Below are positions 6,211-6,859 of a stretch of 6,859 bases of DNA, piece by piece. The first letter of the stretch is position 1. Every line of letters starts with the position of its first letter. Source of the stretch: Deltaproteobacteria bacterium (GTDB taxonomy: Bacteria; Desulfobacterota; Desulfobacteria; Desulfobacterales; B30-G6); contig JAFDAT010000184.1 in NCBI GenBank assembly GCA_019313725.1, positions 1 through 6,859 on the forward strand, in the 5' to 3' direction. The notes under the pieces are model-generated. The model worked only from the letters and a program-made list of their open reading frames with translations. It had not been told where the DNA came from and ran no database searches. The position numbers and the translations under genes are program-made.

Positions 6211-6859
6211 ATGTCCTTAAAAAAGGAACAGATTGCGGCGGCGCTCACTGAATTGGTCGGTGAAGATCAGGTTGTCACCGATGCGCAGGTGCTAAAAGAG
6301 AGCAGTGTCGATCGTTTCCGGCGGTTTGAAGCCTTCCATGGCGTTTTCAGACTGCCTTTCCCGGCAGCGGTGGTCAACGTGAACAGCACGGCGGAAGTCG
6401 CTGCCGTTATGAAATATGCAAATGAAAACAGGATCAATGTCGTGCCCAGGACAGGTCATACGGCTACGGAAGGCGGACTTGAGACGGTTCTGGAAAACAC
6501 CATCGTTATCGATGGATCGGGTATGAACGGGATTATCAGCATCTACACGGAAAATATGCAGGCCACCGTGCAGTGCGGAGTCCCTCTACAGGTGCTTGAT
6601 GACCAATTGCGAGAAAAAGGGTATACCACCGGTCATTCTCCCCAATCCAAACCCGTGGCGCAGTTGGGCGGGCTTGTGGCCACCAGGAGCATCGGCCAGT
6701 TTTCGACCCTTTACGGCGGTATCGAGGAGATGGTGGTCGGCGTGGAAGCGGTTTTCCCGGACGGCGGTATTACCCGCATCAAGAACATTCCCAGGCGGGC
6801 TGCCGGCCCGGATATTCGTCATGTCATCATCGGCAATGAAGGCACCCTTTGCTTTATTA
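6211..6859 (+). CDS. FAD-linked oxidase, alkyldihydroxyacetonephosphate synthase/GlcD-like, 3'-truncated by the window edge
   Basis: This is the N-terminal FAD-binding part (216 codons, about 40-45% of the usual protein) of a flavoenzyme of the vanillyl-alcohol-oxidase fold. Most family members oxidise 2-hydroxy acids, and alkyl-DHAP synthases use the same fold for ether-lipid synthesis. ATG 6211 follows AGGAG (6197-6201) with 9-nt spacing. Visible are PAAVVNVNSTAEVAAVMKYA (51-70, the usual start of the PP-type FAD domain), VVPRTGHTATEGG (77-89, the FAD pyrophosphate loop), VQCGVPLQVLDDQL (120-133), GYTTGHSPQSKPVAQLGGLVATRS (137-160), YGGIEEMVVGVEAVFPDGG (168-186) and PRRAAGPDIRHVIIGNEGTL (194-213). 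The block from 137 on tracks alkyl-DHAP synthase (TGH-P-S, GG-ATR, YG-IED, PR---GPD-H-I-G-EGTL) better than GlcD. The usual GGGTS in the pyrophosphate loop is replaced by RTGHTAT. The nearby etfAB genes suggest ETF as electron acceptor. The substrate is unknown, and the catalytic C-terminal half lies outside the window. Confidence 0.85.
   Translation, partial: MSLKKEQIAAALTELVGEDQVVTDAQVLKESSVDRFRRFEAFHGVFRLPFPAAVVNVNSTAEVAAVMKYANENRINVVPRTGHTATEGGLETVLENTIVIDGSGMNGIISIYTENMQATVQCGVPLQVLDDQLREKGYTTGHSPQSKPVAQLGGLVATRSIGQFSTLYGGIEEMVVGVEAVFPDGGITRIKNIPRRAAGPDIRHVIIGNEGTLCFI

Overview
The window reads as bacterial chromosome with roughly balanced base composition, and every recognisable gene lies on the + strand. 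The genes are an EtfAB electron-transfer flavoprotein pair beside catabolic oxidoreductases and a sugar kinase, a RecQ helicase of a form without HRDC, and a decayed carboxylate-type MFS transporter. This mix suggests an anaerobic or facultatively anaerobic heterotroph. A Desulfobacterota-like (deltaproteobacterial) host is my best guess from protein style and gene content. No 16S or other phylogenetic marker is present, so that is inference only.

Layout. Positions 1-1400 hold the 3' two-thirds or so of a recQ-type DNA helicase gene, cut by the left edge just after helicase motif III. Positions 1401-1536 are an AT-rich spacer with two near-identical 15-bp palindromic repeats. One repeat is part of a hairpin behind recQ, and the other lies inside a plausible -35/-10 promoter. 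Positions 1537-1898 are a remnant of an MFS transporter: only the last few membrane helices remain, and they are split by a frameshift at a C5 run. From 1967 to the right edge runs a same-strand cluster: etfB (1967-2770), etfA (2787-3761, TTG start), a KduD-like short-chain dehydrogenase (3810-4586), an FGGY-family carbohydrate kinase (4624-6072), and the first 216 codons of an FAD-linked oxidase related to alkyldihydroxyacetonephosphate synthase/GlcD (6211 to the edge). Gaps inside the cluster are 16, 48, 37 and 138 bp. The last gap contains two adjoining inverted-repeat structures.

How the genes may work together (inference). The SDR and the kinase would handle a polyol, sugar or sugar acid by NAD(P)-dependent oxidation or reduction of a hydroxyl plus phosphorylation. 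The FAD oxidase would oxidise a hydroxy intermediate, and EtfAB would take up its electrons for a quinone pool or for flavin-based electron bifurcation. The arrangement recalls the etfB-etfA-flavin dehydrogenase order of electron-bifurcating lactate dehydrogenase loci, with an SDR and a kinase inserted. Both ETF subunits and the oxidase are visibly divergent at expected cofactor-binding motifs. The substrate cannot be fixed from this sequence. The broken transporter just upstream may once have served the pathway, but nothing in the sequence proves a link.
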